Positions 1-7,742 are shown, numbered from the stretch's first letter. The stretch: 25,944 bases of DNA from an uncultured Erysipelotrichaceae bacterium (GCA_902766815.1 CACXEZ010000106.1:1-25944); one strand, 5' to 3'. Notes: a model not told the origin generated them from the sequence alone. Translations and numbers: made by a program.

Positions 1-1
1 A

Positions 2-313
2 TATTTTAAATTACATGAATGGGAAAGTGAAAAGATGGACAAGCTTGTCATGGATAAAGCAAAAGAGATTGCGATGAAAGAAGGACATGAGCAAGGGATG
101 AAGGAAGGAATGGAAGAAGGCCGAGAAGAAGGAATGAAAAAAGGTCGAGAAGAAGGAATGAAAGAAGGAATGAAAGAAGGAATTGAAAAAGAGAAAATAA
201 GCACGATAAAGACTATGCTAGCTAATGGTTTGGAATATGAAATGATCTCTCGAATTAGTGGAAAGACATTAGAAGAAATTAAGAATATAGAAGAGTCTAT
301 GGATGGAAAATAG
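2..313 (+). CDS. C-terminal part of an Rpn/PD-(D/E)XK nuclease-transposase family protein (partial)
   Basis: The frame is open from base 2, with YFKLHEWESEK read before the first ATG at 35, so this is the 3' end of a gene that begins outside the window. What is visible is a Lys/Glu-rich stretch of four-residue KEGM/REEG repeats (about residues 25-60 of the visible part), then a short helical tail ending in an LEEIKNIEES-like motif. This tail type is known from the C-terminus of Rpn-family recombination-promoting nucleases and related putative transposases, in which the catalytic PD-(D/E)XK domain is N-terminal and here unseen. The call therefore rests on the tail only. It ends in TAG 75 bases before proS. 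No catalytic residues can be checked. Confidence 0.6.
   Translation, partial: YFKLHEWESEKMDKLVMDKAKEIAMKEGHEQGMKEGMEEGREEGMKKGREEGMKEGMKEGIEKEKISTIKTMLANGLEYEMISRISGKTLEEIKNIEESMDGK
80..190 (+). repeat. Imperfect short tandem repeat encoding KEGM/REEG units
   Basis: Repeated 12-base units of the form gaaggaatgaaa, with cgagaagaagga variants, encode four-residue units. The array could expand or contract by slippage in frame. It lies inside the coding tail of the partial Rpn-like gene. Confidence 0.7.
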
Positions 314-358
314 GCATTTTTTCTTTTGAAAACTCTTTTTTTTTATTGTTTTTCATAG

Positions 359-364
359 TATAAT
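359..364 (+). promoter_or_regulatory. -10 element for proS
   Basis: TATAAT lies 25 bases before the preferred proS start. No good -35 is seen at 16-18 bases upstream, where the sequence is a T tract. A start site near 371 would place the in-frame GTG at 371 at the very 5' end of the mRNA, which supports the ATG at 389 as the true start. Confidence 0.5.
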
Positions 365-388
365 GAGAAGGTGAAAGAAGGAATACTT

Positions 389-1813
389 ATGAAGAATAAA
401 GCTATTACTGAAAGAAATGTTGATTTTGCTAAATGGTATACAGATGTTGTTAGAGCGGCAAAGTTATGTGACTATTCATCGGTAAAGGGATGTACTGTTA
501 TTGAACCTAATGGTTATGCTATTTGGGAGAAAATGCAGGAAATATTGGATAAGAAATTTAAAGAATTAGGACATACTAATGTATACATGCCTTTATTAAT
601 ACCAGAAAACTTATTAAATAAAGAAACTGAATTGGTGCAGGGTTTTGCACCTGAAGTAGGTTGGGTAACTCAAGGAGGAAGTAAGAAATTAGAAGAAAGA
701 ATGTGTATTAGGCCAACATCGGAAACATTATTTTCAGATTATTATGCATCTCATGTAAAATCATATCGTGATTTACCTAAAAAATATAATCAATGGTGTA
801 ATGTACTTCGTTGGGAAAAAGAAACTAGACCATTTTTAAGAAGTCGTGAATTTTTATGGCAAGAAGGACATACTATTCATGAAACTAATGAAGAAGCGGA
901 ATTGGAAGTAAAACAAATGATGGATGTTTATAAGTGGTTTCACCATGAGATATTAGCTATTCCTTCTATTACGGGAAAGAAAACAGAGAAAGAGAAGTTT
1001 GCTGGGGCTGAGTATACATTAACGAATGAAGCGTTAATGTATAATGGTGTTGCTTTACAAGCAGGTACAAGTCATTATTTTGGGCAGAAATTTTCTAAGG
1101 CTTATGGAATACAATTTTCTAATCGTAAAAATGAACTAGAATATGCTTATCAAACTTCATGGGGGACTACTACTAGAATGATTGGTGGATTAATTATGGT
1201 TCATTCAGATGATTATGGATTAGTACTTCCTCCTAGAATTGCTCCAAGACAGGTTGTGATTATTCCGATAGGTAATGATGAAAGAGTAGTAGAGCTTGCG
1301 TACCGATATAGAGATGAGTTAAATAAAAGTCATATTGTAACTTATATAGATGAAACTGAAAAGTCACCTGGATTTAAATTTGCTGAAGCTGAGGTTAATG
1401 GTATTCCCGTTAGAATAGAGATCGGAGCAAGAGATTTAGATAATCATCTTATTACTTTTGCTAGACGTGATACTCGTGAAAAAATACAAGAGTGTTCTGA
1501 TGTTGATATTGTGGAATACGTTAGTAATTTATTGGAAACTATTCAGAAAGATATGTATGATAGAGCTGCTCAAAGAAGAGATTCTTTAACCTTTGAGGCT
1601 CATACTTTAAGTGATATGGAGAATATTTTAAATAAACAGCCAGGATTTATTCATGCTATGTGGTGTGGAGATCAGGAGTGTGAAGATAGGATTAAGGAAA
1701 TAAAGGGATGTAAATCTAGATGCATTTTAGAAGAAGAAAAGGCTATTGATGAGGTTTGTGTTTGTTGTGGTAAAAAAGCGAAGCATCATGTTGTATGGGG
1801 GATTCAATATTAA
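389..1813 (+). CDS. proS: Prolyl-tRNA synthetase, archaeal/eukaryote-like (type 3)
   Basis: This class II synthetase (474 residues) charges tRNA-Pro with proline in the cytoplasm. The opening ITERNVDFAKWYTDVV, the motif-2 region (VLRWEKETRPFLRSREFLWQEGHT) and the C-terminal domain with spaced cysteines ending in WGIQY are characteristic of the eukaryote/archaea-like ProRS. That type lacks the INS editing insertion of the usual bacterial enzyme and ends in a zinc-binding domain and a terminal Tyr. Visible cysteines include CGDQEC, CKSRC and CVCC. The ATG at 389 is chosen over the GTG at 371 because GAAGGA lies 6-7 bases before it. The TAA overlaps the ATG of the next small gene (taATGa), suggesting translational coupling. 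Confidence 0.95.
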   Translation: MKNKAITERNVDFAKWYTDVVRAAKLCDYSSVKGCTVIEPNGYAIWEKMQEILDKKFKELGHTNVYMPLLIPENLLNKETELVQGFAPEVGWVTQGGSKKLEERMCIRPTSETLFSDYYASHVKSYRDLPKKYNQWCNVLRWEKETRPFLRSREFLWQEGHTIHETNEEAELEVKQMMDVYKWFHHEILAIPSITGKKTEKEKFAGAEYTLTNEALMYNGVALQAGTSHYFGQKFSKAYGIQFSNRKNELEYAYQTSWGTTTRMIGGLIMVHSDDYGLVLPPRIAPRQVVIIPIGNDERVVELAYRYRDELNKSHIVTYIDETEKSPGFKFAEAEVNGIPVRIEIGARDLDNHLITFARRDTREKIQECSDVDIVEYVSNLLETIQKDMYDRAAQRRDSLTFEAHTLSDMENILNKQPGFIHAMWCGDQECEDRIKEIKGCKSRCILEEEKAIDEVCVCCGKKAKHHVVWGIQY

Positions 1814-2073
1814 TGAAATTATTAGGTTTTTTAGCAGAAAAAGTAGTCATTGTAGAAGTGATGTTAATTATTTTAAATATAGCAATGATTTATTTTGGAA
1901 TTGTATTTCCAATACTTACTACTTTTCTTATCTTTTTAACTCCTATTTCTATTATTGCTTTTATTCTTTATATTATATTTTCATTATTAAATACAAAGAT
2001 TGTTCAAACAGCTTTAGGAATTGTATTAGGTGGAGTTATTTTATATTATTTATTTAAATATATCTTAGTTTAG
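1813..2073 (+). CDS. Small hydrophobic membrane protein, function unknown
   Basis: An 86-residue protein starting at the ATG that overlaps the proS stop codon by one base. A GGGGGA purine run about 9 bases upstream may serve as ribosome binding site. An in-frame ATG at 1795 lies inside proS and is less likely. The sequence is almost entirely hydrophobic, with about three predicted membrane segments (roughly residues 12-32, 34-56 and 64-84), a short NTK loop and no recognised motif. It is probably co-translated with proS and lies 15 bases before the YnbB-like gene. I do not recognise the family. Confidence 0.65.
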   Translation: MKLLGFLAEKVVIVEVMLIILNIAMIYFGIVFPILTTFLIFLTPISIIAFILYIIFSLLNTKIVQTALGIVLGGVILYYLFKYILV

Positions 2074-2088
2074 ATTAGAAGGTGAATT

Positions 2089-3336
2089 ATGAGTGATAAA
2101 GTATTAGATATGATAAAAAATGCTGAGCAAGAATTAGATACTATATATAAAAAACAAGATAGTATTGAATATTTTAATAGTAAAAAAGTATTAGAAGCTT
2201 TTAGAGAGAATAATGTAACTGAAGATTGTTTTCATATAACTACTGGATATGGGTATAATGATTTGGGAAGAGATACAATTGAAAAAGTATATTCTACCAT
2301 ATTTAAGAGTGAAGATTCTTTAGTTAGAAGTCAATTTATTTCTGGCACTCATGCAATTTCTACAGCATTATTTGCTTGCCTTAGACCTGATGATGTTATG
2401 CTATCTATTACAGGAAAACCGTATGATACCTTAGATGAAGTAATAGGTCTAACTGGAAATGCTAGTTCTTTAAAATCATTTGGTATTAATTATGAACAGA
2501 TAGATTTAATAGATAATGATTTTAATTATGATAAAATAAAAGAAGTCATAACAAATAAGAAAATAAAATTAATAGAGATTCAAAGAAGTAAGGGATATTC
2601 TACTAGGAAAAGTATTACGATAGATAAATTAGAGAAAGTAATTAAATTTATAAAAGAAATCGATAAAGATATTATTGTTATGGTTGATAATTGTTATTGT
2701 GAGTTTGTAACTACGAAAGAGCCAACAGAGGTGGGAACTGATTTAGTAGTAGGTTCCTTAATAAAGAATTTAGGTGCTGGTATGGTATCTAATGGAGCTT
2801 ATATTACAGGGAGAAAAGATTTAATTACTTTATGTGCAGAAAGACTTAATGTAGCAGGAGAAGGAAGAGAAGTCGGACCATCTTTGGGGATGAATAGAGA
2901 GTTTTTAATGGGATTATATATGGCTCCTAGTGTTGTATGTTCTGCTGTTAAGACAGCTATTTTAACAAGCTATCTATTAGAAAAAATAGGTTATGAGGTG
3001 GAACCTAAATATGATGAGGAAAGAGCGGATATTGTCCAAAATGTTATTTTTCATGATAAGGAAAAGTTGATTAGTTATTGTCAATCTATTCAAACATCTA
3101 GCCCAGTGGACGCTAATGTGGTACCTATTCCATGGGATATGCCTGGTTATTCTGATCAAGTCATTATGGCAGCGGGGACATTTATACAAGGATCTTCTAT
3201 TGAACTTTCTTGTGATGGACCAATAAGAGAACCTTATGTAGCTTATCAACAAGGCTCTCTTACTTATCAGTATGGAAAGATTGCTATGTTAAATGTTGTT
3301 TCAAAAATGATGCAGAATATGACATTTAAAGATTAG
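2089..3336 (+). CDS. ynbB: PLP-dependent methionine gamma-lyase-like / 'aluminium resistance' family protein (YnbB)
   Basis: A 415-residue fold-type I PLP enzyme of the family often named aluminium resistance protein (B. subtilis YnbB). Family landmarks are FHITTGYGYNDLGRDT near residues 48-63, QFISGTHAIS (82-91), a PLP-pocket Asp in VDNCYCEF (about D200), and the PLP-binding lysine in VGSLIKNLGAG (about K226). The C-terminal part has PYVAYQQGSLTY. The true substrate of this family is not well established; a carbon-sulphur lyase or cysteine-related reaction is inferred from fold similarity. The start has GAAGGTGA a few bases upstream. Full length for the family and no defect seen. It ends in TAG just before a small broken ORF. 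Confidence 0.85.
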   Translation: MSDKVLDMIKNAEQELDTIYKKQDSIEYFNSKKVLEAFRENNVTEDCFHITTGYGYNDLGRDTIEKVYSTIFKSEDSLVRSQFISGTHAISTALFACLRPDDVMLSITGKPYDTLDEVIGLTGNASSLKSFGINYEQIDLIDNDFNYDKIKEVITNKKIKLIEIQRSKGYSTRKSITIDKLEKVIKFIKEIDKDIIVMVDNCYCEFVTTKEPTEVGTDLVVGSLIKNLGAGMVSNGAYITGRKDLITLCAERLNVAGEGREVGPSLGMNREFLMGLYMAPSVVCSAVKTAILTSYLLEKIGYEVEPKYDEERADIVQNVIFHDKEKLISYCQSIQTSSPVDANVVPIPWDMPGYSDQVIMAAGTFIQGSSIELSCDGPIREPYVAYQQGSLTYQYGKIAMLNVVSKMMQNMTFKD

Positions 3337-3354
3337 TTAGTGTAGGGGAGTAGT

Positions 3355-3486
3355 ATGGATGATAAATATATTGATAAATTAATCAATAAAATTATATTAT
3401 AATATGTTGTTAATACAAAAACTGAAAAAGATTGGAATGAAGATTTGGAAAAGGAGTTAATATTTAAATCAAAAACAAAAGATTAG
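3355..3486 (+). pseudogene. Small ORF interrupted by an in-frame TAA
   Basis: A good ribosome binding site (TAGGGGAG) precedes the ATG at 3355. The frame reads MDDKYIDKLINKIIL, hits TAA at 3400-3402, then continues open as YVVNTKTEKDWNEDLEKEL to TAG at 3484. The continuation is hydrophilic and protein-like, suggesting a decayed short gene or a gene fragment. Alternatively it is only a 15-codon peptide. No family is recognised. Confidence 0.35.
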
Positions 3487-3521
3487 AATTTTATTGAAAT
3501 TAACAAATTAGTAACAAAAAT

Positions 3522-3550
3522 TTGACAAATTGCATAAAATATAGTATAAT
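3522..3550 (+). promoter_or_regulatory. Strong sigma-A promoter for the OLE-like RNA
   Basis: TTGACA at 3522-3527, a 17-base spacer, and TATAAT at 3545-3550. This is a consensus promoter about 490 bases before the nearest downstream start codon. The predicted start site is near 3557. The long untranslated transcript it would make is the main reason to expect an RNA gene here. Confidence 0.85.
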
Positions 3551-3556
3551 GCTTTG

Positions 3557-3990
3557 TGAGTGGTGCATTATTCTAGTCATTTGAACTAAAGGAAGGTAGG
3601 GCTAAAAATCTACTAATTGTGTAATGATACTTCGTACATTTGCTTCTTTCGCCCAGATTGGGGTGGTGTATGATTTAAAGATTAAGGAAGCTTTATAATG
3701 GCATATAGAGTCACATCCTTTTTCTACATCGGAATTACCAATAAGCACATGTCGTGAGTGAATTTTGTGGGATAGATATTTTCTTGAAAACTAGTTTGCA
3801 AAAGCGAATAATTTTAGACCTCAAATGTTAGGGAAAACCTCTAGAGTGTATATATTATAAGTCTTGAAGTGCGGACCGAATGGCAATCGAGTAATTAAGT
3901 TAGTGATGCTTAGTTGTTTCCTTTAAATAGAAATAGCCGGTGGGTAACCTAAGGTAGGGAATAGAGAAATTCAACTCGACCTCAGCCGTA
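3557..3990 (+). ncRNA. ole: OLE-like large structured RNA upstream of oapA
   Basis: The stretch has no usable ORF but begins right after a consensus promoter. Several helices can be drawn. TAATG..CATT around 3632-3650 forms a bulged hairpin with a TTC loop. GCTTC pairs with GAAGC around 3652-3691. TAGGG..CCTCTA forms a hairpin around 3829-3843. A long-range closing pair joins TCGAGT 3887-3892 to ACTCGA 3974-3979, extended by GGC 3882-3884 with GCC 3985-3987. The 3' domain (GCGGACCGAATGGCAATCG and GCCGGTGGGTAACC) has the GC content and phasing of a structured RNA, unlike its surroundings. The identification as OLE (ornate large extremophilic) RNA rests mainly on the adjoining OapA-type gene. 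At about 430-440 bases it is shorter than the roughly 600-base typical OLE. The 3' end is uncertain because no terminator separates it from oapA, so the two are probably co-transcribed. It could instead be an unrelated long structured leader. Confidence 0.65.
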
Positions 3991-4043
3991 AAATTAATTT
4001 ATAATATACCATTGATATTTAGTTTGTAAAAGGTGATAAATAT

Positions 4044-4574
4044 ATGAAAAAGGACAATTGGATTTTGATTGTATTTATACTAACCTTTATATTGTCATTC
4101 ATATTTGCATGTTTATCTACATTGGCATCAGATATGAATGTTTTATTATTAGGGATAGTTTTAATATTATTTATATTGATAGGAATCATATTTGATATGA
4201 TTGGGGTTGCTGTTTTAAGTTGCGATGAAGCGACTTTTCATGCTAAAGCATCAAGGAAGATTACTGGAGCAAGGGAATGCATTAAGTTAATTAAGAATGC
4301 TAATAGAACTAGTAGTATTTGTAATGATGTGATAGGGGATATTTGTGGAATTGTATCTGGTACAATTACTGCTTCTTTGGTGGTTATTTTGTGGAATACT
4401 TCATTTATGGCAATTTTTTTAACAGCAATAGTTTCTTCTTTGACAGTAGGTGGTAAGGCTATTGGTAAAAAAATTGCTATTAAGAATGCAGAGGGTATTG
4501 TATTTTTTGTTGGAAAAGTGCTAAGTGGATTTTCTTTTAGTAAAGATAAAAGAGTGAAGAAAAGTAATGGTTAG
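4044..4574 (+). CDS. oapA: OLE RNA-associated membrane protein, OapA family
   Basis: A 176-residue integral membrane protein. Hydrophobic segments occupy about residues 7-29, 33-57, 106-122 and 124-140. The central conserved block FDMIGVAVLSCDEATFHAKAS, followed by KITGA, LIKNANRTSSICNDVIGDICGIVSGT and TVGGKAIGKKIA, matches my recollection of the OapA family. That protein is encoded directly downstream of OLE RNA in Bacillota, binds the RNA and brings it to the membrane. In B. halodurans the complex is linked to tolerance of short alcohols, cold and magnesium. The recognition is from memory of the family, not from an alignment. The start has AAAGGTGAT upstream. It follows the structured RNA without a terminator, exactly the context expected of oapA. 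Confidence 0.72.
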   Translation: MKKDNWILIVFILTFILSFIFACLSTLASDMNVLLLGIVLILFILIGIIFDMIGVAVLSCDEATFHAKASRKITGARECIKLIKNANRTSSICNDVIGDICGIVSGTITASLVVILWNTSFMAIFLTAIVSSLTVGGKAIGKKIAIKNAEGIVFFVGKVLSGFSFSKDKRVKKSNG

Positions 4575-4787
4575 GTACTTTAAAATGTTTTAAGAGATAA
4601 TAGTTGAGGGATATATCAGGTATTAAGGAAGAAGAAATTTATATTATAAAATAGGTTAGATTATCAAGTTGTGTCAATCATTGGAAGAAATAAGAAGGCA
4701 TTATGTTTAATAATTAACCATAATTAACTCAAACGGTAAAAAATGTAATCCATGTGTTAAAAACATGCTATTAAAGAAAAATGATGT
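4575..4787. other. Intergenic stretch before the aspS leader
   Basis: No ORF with a credible start is present. There is only a small hairpin (CATGT..ACATG, 4751-4767) and short possible coding remnants in broken frames (for example IIKLCQSLEEIRRHYV before a stop). I see no promoter better than the one at 4788. It is probably the decayed or untranslated 3' region of oapA. Confidence 0.4.
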
Positions 4788-4793
4788 TATAAT
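4785..4793 (+). promoter_or_regulatory. Extended -10 promoter for the aspS T-box leader
   Basis: TGTTATAAT gives an extended -10 (TGnTATAAT, hexamer 4788-4793). The -35 is poor. The predicted start near 4800 gives a leader of about 170 bases. Confidence 0.55.
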
Positions 4794-4799
4794 CAAGTT

Positions 4800-4949
4800 A
4801 TAAATCAATTGCTGATGATTATGTGACAATTCATCAATAAGGCAAGTCGGGTGAATACTCGTTATCAAAAAAAGAGCACGTAAGTGAAATAAAGTGGTAC
4901 CGCGGATGTTTATTCGTCTTTATATTTATTTCTTTTTCTTGTTCTTTTT
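4800..4949 (+). promoter_or_regulatory. T-box riboswitch leader of aspS (short form)
   Basis: The conserved T-box sequence GTGGTACCGCGG sits at 4894-4905 with the flanking antiterminator pair AATAA..TTATT. The competing terminator can be drawn by pairing 4874-4893 with 4925-4944 (mostly A-U and G-U), followed by a T run. Stem I appears very short. TTGC 4809-4812 pairs with GCAA 4842-4845, and TGATGA 4813-4818 pairs with TCATCA 4831-4836, leaving a loop that contains GAC (4825-4827, an Asp codon followed by A). A second hairpin is CGGGT 4848-4852 with ACTCG 4857-4861. Uncharged tRNA would stabilise the antiterminator and allow aspS transcription. The T-box call is firm; the specifier and the tRNA identity (Asp or Asn) are inferred. 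Confidence 0.88.
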
Positions 4950-4970
4950 GTTTAGAAGGAGTGAATGAAG

Positions 4971-6260
4971 ATGAGAACAAAAATAAGTGATTTAAAAGAG
5001 AATACTACTACTAATATTAGTGGGTTAGTAGAAAAGGTTAGGGATACTAAATATATGGTTTTTGTGGTTTTAAAAGATACTACTGGACATATACAAGTAT
5101 CTATAGAAAAGAGTGAAAAGGAAAAACTGGCTAGTGAGGTAATTAAGATTACGGTGGGTAGTTATGTAACATTTACTGGTAAGATGGTACTTAGTGAATA
5201 TGTAAAAGATGGTGGAAAGGAATTTTTACCGGATGATGTTAAAGTTCTTAGTTTGGCAGAAACTAGCCCAATAGAGGATAATGCCAATGTGGATACTAAG
5301 ATGGATTATCGTTGGTTGGATTTAAGAAGTGAGAAAAATACGCTTATTTTTCAGATACAGAGTTATTTAGTGAGGGTTATGAGAGATTTTTTATATAAAG
5401 AAGATTTTATAGAGATTCATACTCCAAAGTTAATTGGGACTGCTAGTGAATCTGGATCTGATGTATTTGAAGTTAAGTATTTTGATAGAGCTGCTTATTT
5501 GGCTCAAAGTCCACAGTTTTATAAACAAATGGCTATGGCTTCAGGATTTGATAGAATTTTTGAGGTAGCTCCAGCGTTTAGGGCAGAAAATTCTAATACA
5601 AATAGGCATACTACTGAATTTACTTCTTTTGATTTAGAATTTTCTTATATCGATAGTTTTTATGATGTTATGAAGATGGAACAAGAGTTATTAAAGTATA
5701 CATTAAAAGAAGTTAAGAGTAAATATGGTGAAATTATTGAAAAAGTATTTGAAAGGGAAGTAGTTGTTCCAGAAGGAGATTTTCCAATTATAAAATTAGA
5801 AGACTTATATAAAGAGTTACATGATAGATATGGGTATGAGATACCAGATGATGATAAAGGGGACTTAAATGCTGAAACCGAGGGATTAGCTTCTAGGTAT
5901 GCTATGGAAGTATATCATAGTGAATTCATTTTTGTAACGGATTTCAATAAGGCTAAGAGAGCATTTTATCATATGAGGGATGACAGTGGAACTCCTTTAG
6001 GATATGATCTAATATGGAGAGGTACTGAAATTACTACTGGTGCTCAGAGAGAACATCGATATGAAGAGTTGAAGAAGCAGGCAGAAGAAAAAGGACTAGG
6101 GGAAGATGTTAAATTCTATTTAGAGTTCTTTAAGTATGGATGTCCACCTCATGGAGGATTTGCTATTGGTGTAGATAGGCTTACGATGTTACTATTAGAT
6201 TTACCTCATTTAAGAGAAGCAATGTTTTTGTTTAGAAGTCCAAATAGATTAAATCCATAA
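4971..6260 (+). CDS. aspS: Aspartyl-tRNA synthetase, archaeal type (probably non-discriminating)
   Basis: A class II synthetase of 429 residues. It has an N-terminal OB-fold anticodon-binding domain (about 1-100, GHIQVSI), then the catalytic core with motif 2 (FEVAPAFRAENSNTNRHTTEFTSFD) and motif 3 (GFAIGVDRLTMLL). The length and the ARLxxLR-less, GAD-domain-lacking layout match archaeal/eukaryote-type AspRS rather than the roughly 590-residue bacterial enzyme. Such enzymes in Bacillota (AspS2) often also form Asp-tRNA-Asn, which GatCAB then amidates; whether this one does is inferred. The ATG at 4971 is preferred to the one at 4965 because GAAGGAG ends 9 bases before it, a normal spacing, versus 3. 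Expression should follow the T-box just upstream. Confidence 0.92.
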   Translation: MRTKISDLKENTTTNISGLVEKVRDTKYMVFVVLKDTTGHIQVSIEKSEKEKLASEVIKITVGSYVTFTGKMVLSEYVKDGGKEFLPDDVKVLSLAETSPIEDNANVDTKMDYRWLDLRSEKNTLIFQIQSYLVRVMRDFLYKEDFIEIHTPKLIGTASESGSDVFEVKYFDRAAYLAQSPQFYKQMAMASGFDRIFEVAPAFRAENSNTNRHTTEFTSFDLEFSYIDSFYDVMKMEQELLKYTLKEVKSKYGEIIEKVFEREVVVPEGDFPIIKLEDLYKELHDRYGYEIPDDDKGDLNAETEGLASRYAMEVYHSEFIFVTDFNKAKRAFYHMRDDSGTPLGYDLIWRGTEITTGAQREHRYEELKKQAEEKGLGEDVKFYLEFFKYGCPPHGGFAIGVDRLTMLLLDLPHLREAMFLFRSPNRLNP

Positions 6261-6285
6261 ATATGATTATAAAAAGAAGAAAGGG

Positions 6286-6301
6286 TATAATCAGTGAGGA
6301 G
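6286..6301 (+). promoter_or_regulatory. Possible -10 box and ribosome binding site of the ClpX-like gene
   Basis: TATAAT at 6286-6291 is followed by GAGGAG at 6296-6301, 7 bases before the ATG at 6309. The -10 is so close to the Shine-Dalgarno that a transcript from it would be almost leaderless. It may therefore be coincidental, with read-through from aspS as the alternative. Confidence 0.35.
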
Positions 6302-6308
6302 TAAAGAT

Positions 6309-7742
6309 ATGAATATAATATCAAATAATACAGAAATAGCCGTTATTTTTGAAAGGATAGATATACCTGAAATGGCAACAATATTTTGTCCTATAGATGT
6401 TGTTATAGGACATGGAGATAAGAAAACTAAAAAGTTTATTACTGAAGATGGAGAAGAATTTCCTTATATGCTGTCTAATGTTGAAAAATACACTTTTGGA
6501 CTTCGTAGAAAAGTAGGCTCTATTAATAAATATTATCAGAAAAAAACTTTAAATGAACTATTAGATACTCATTTAAATGGATTAAGTCAATTTATATACT
6601 ATTTTAGCTCAAATTCTGATGATGCTAATGACATTGAATTTATCATGGAAGATGCAGAAGAGAATATGTATGTAATTGAAGATAGAGATTTTGAATCATT
6701 TAAAAAGTCCAAAGTAATCAAAGAAAAACCAAAAGAAACTGTTAAAGTAGAAGTTAATTCTAAAAACTTAATTAATGAAGTTAAGAAAAAAATAATAGGG
6801 CAGGATGATGCTATAGAAGATATTGTATCTATTATATGGCAAAACTCTAAAAGTGATAGAAAGCAAAATATTTTATTAACAGGTCCTACTGGTGTTGGAA
6901 AAACAGAAATTATAAGAATTATTGCAAATAAATTAAATATACCTATGATAATAGCAAATGCTGCTAGTATGACACAAAGTGGTTATATTGGAACATCTGT
7001 AGATGATGTGTTAAGTGATTTATTAGCAAAATGTGATAATGATGTTAGAAAAGCAGAACAATCTATTATTGTTATTGATGAAATAGATAAATTAGCACAT
7101 AATAAGTTTTCTCTTAATGATATTGCAACATCTGGTGTTCAAGATGAATTATTAAAATTAGTAGAAGATGGAACTTATACAATTAATGTAAGTAAAAATT
7201 ATAATATTACGATTAATACTAAAAATATCACCTTTATTGCAATAGGAGCTTTTTCTGAATTATTAAAAGAGAAAAGAGAAAATAAACAGCAAAATAAAAT
7301 TGGATTTGGTAATAATAATGTATCTTTTAAAGAAATAACTTCTCATTTAACTACGGATGAATTAACTAAATATGGATTAAAACAAGAATTAATCGGTAGA
7401 TTTACCAATGTGATAGAATTAAATCCATTGACAAAAGAGAATCTAATTCAAATTATGAAAAATCCTAATGAAGATTTAATAAAACATAAAATAGAACTTT
7501 TAAATAGTTTAGGTGTTAATGTAGAAATAAAAGATTCTGTATATGATAAACTTGCTAATATAGCAATAAAAAAGAATATAGGGGCAAGAGGATTAATTGG
7601 GGAAGTAGATAATTTATTTATTAAAGCAATTACAGAAGTAAGCCAAAATGATGATATTTATGAATCATTAACGATTGATGAGAATACTATTGATAATCCT
7701 AAAAATTATACTTTAATTAGAAAGAAAGATGGTAATAAATAA
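6309..7742 (+). CDS. ClpX-like AAA+ unfoldase with a non-zinc N-terminal domain
   Basis: A 477-residue protein. Residues about 155-460 form a ClpX-type AAA+ module: Walker A GPTGVGKT (192-199), pore loop GYIG (225-228), Walker B IIVIDEID (253-260), a ClpP-docking IGFG loop (331-334), arginine finger IGRF (362-365) and sensor-2 GARGL (425-429). In ClpX the N-terminus is a four-cysteine zinc-binding dimerisation domain of about 60 residues. Here it is replaced by about 150 residues with only one cysteine and no recognised fold (YTFGLRRKVGSINKYYQKKT and acidic stretches). The retained IGF loop implies work with ClpP; the changed N-domain implies different substrates or adaptors. The ATG at 6309 is chosen because GAGGAG lies 7 bases upstream. 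It could be the genome's only ClpX or a paralogue; the window cannot tell. Confidence 0.85.
   Translation: MNIISNNTEIAVIFERIDIPEMATIFCPIDVVIGHGDKKTKKFITEDGEEFPYMLSNVEKYTFGLRRKVGSINKYYQKKTLNELLDTHLNGLSQFIYYFSSNSDDANDIEFIMEDAEENMYVIEDRDFESFKKSKVIKEKPKETVKVEVNSKNLINEVKKKIIGQDDAIEDIVSIIWQNSKSDRKQNILLTGPTGVGKTEIIRIIANKLNIPMIIANAASMTQSGYIGTSVDDVLSDLLAKCDNDVRKAEQSIIVIDEIDKLAHNKFSLNDIATSGVQDELLKLVEDGTYTINVSKNYNITINTKNITFIAIGAFSELLKEKRENKQQNKIGFGNNNVSFKEITSHLTTDELTKYGLKQELIGRFTNVIELNPLTKENLIQIMKNPNEDLIKHKIELLNSLGVNVEIKDSVYDKLANIAIKKNIGARGLIGEVDNLFIKAITEVSQNDDIYESLTIDENTIDNPKNYTLIRKKDGNK

Noticed and set aside
371..388. GTG at 371 as the start of proS
   Set aside because: It falls at the predicted transcription start, and the Shine-Dalgarno GAAGGA lies between it and the ATG at 389. 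Family homology also begins after 389.
1746..2057. Alternative plus-strand 103-codon frame over the proS end and the small membrane gene
   Set aside because: Out of frame with both supported genes, rich in Tyr/Phe/Ser from AT-rich shadowing, and without a start signal.
2977..3252. Minus-strand 91-codon frame inside the YnbB-like gene
   Set aside because: Shadow of a well-conserved plus-strand gene; its composition (many Ile, Arg, Asn, Ser) is typical of antisense frames.
3557..3990. RNase P RNA, tmRNA or another T-box in the long non-coding stretch
   Set aside because: The RNase P core motifs, a tmRNA tag frame with a tRNA-like end, and the T-box GGTACCGCG core were looked for and not found. 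The OapA-type neighbour fits OLE better.
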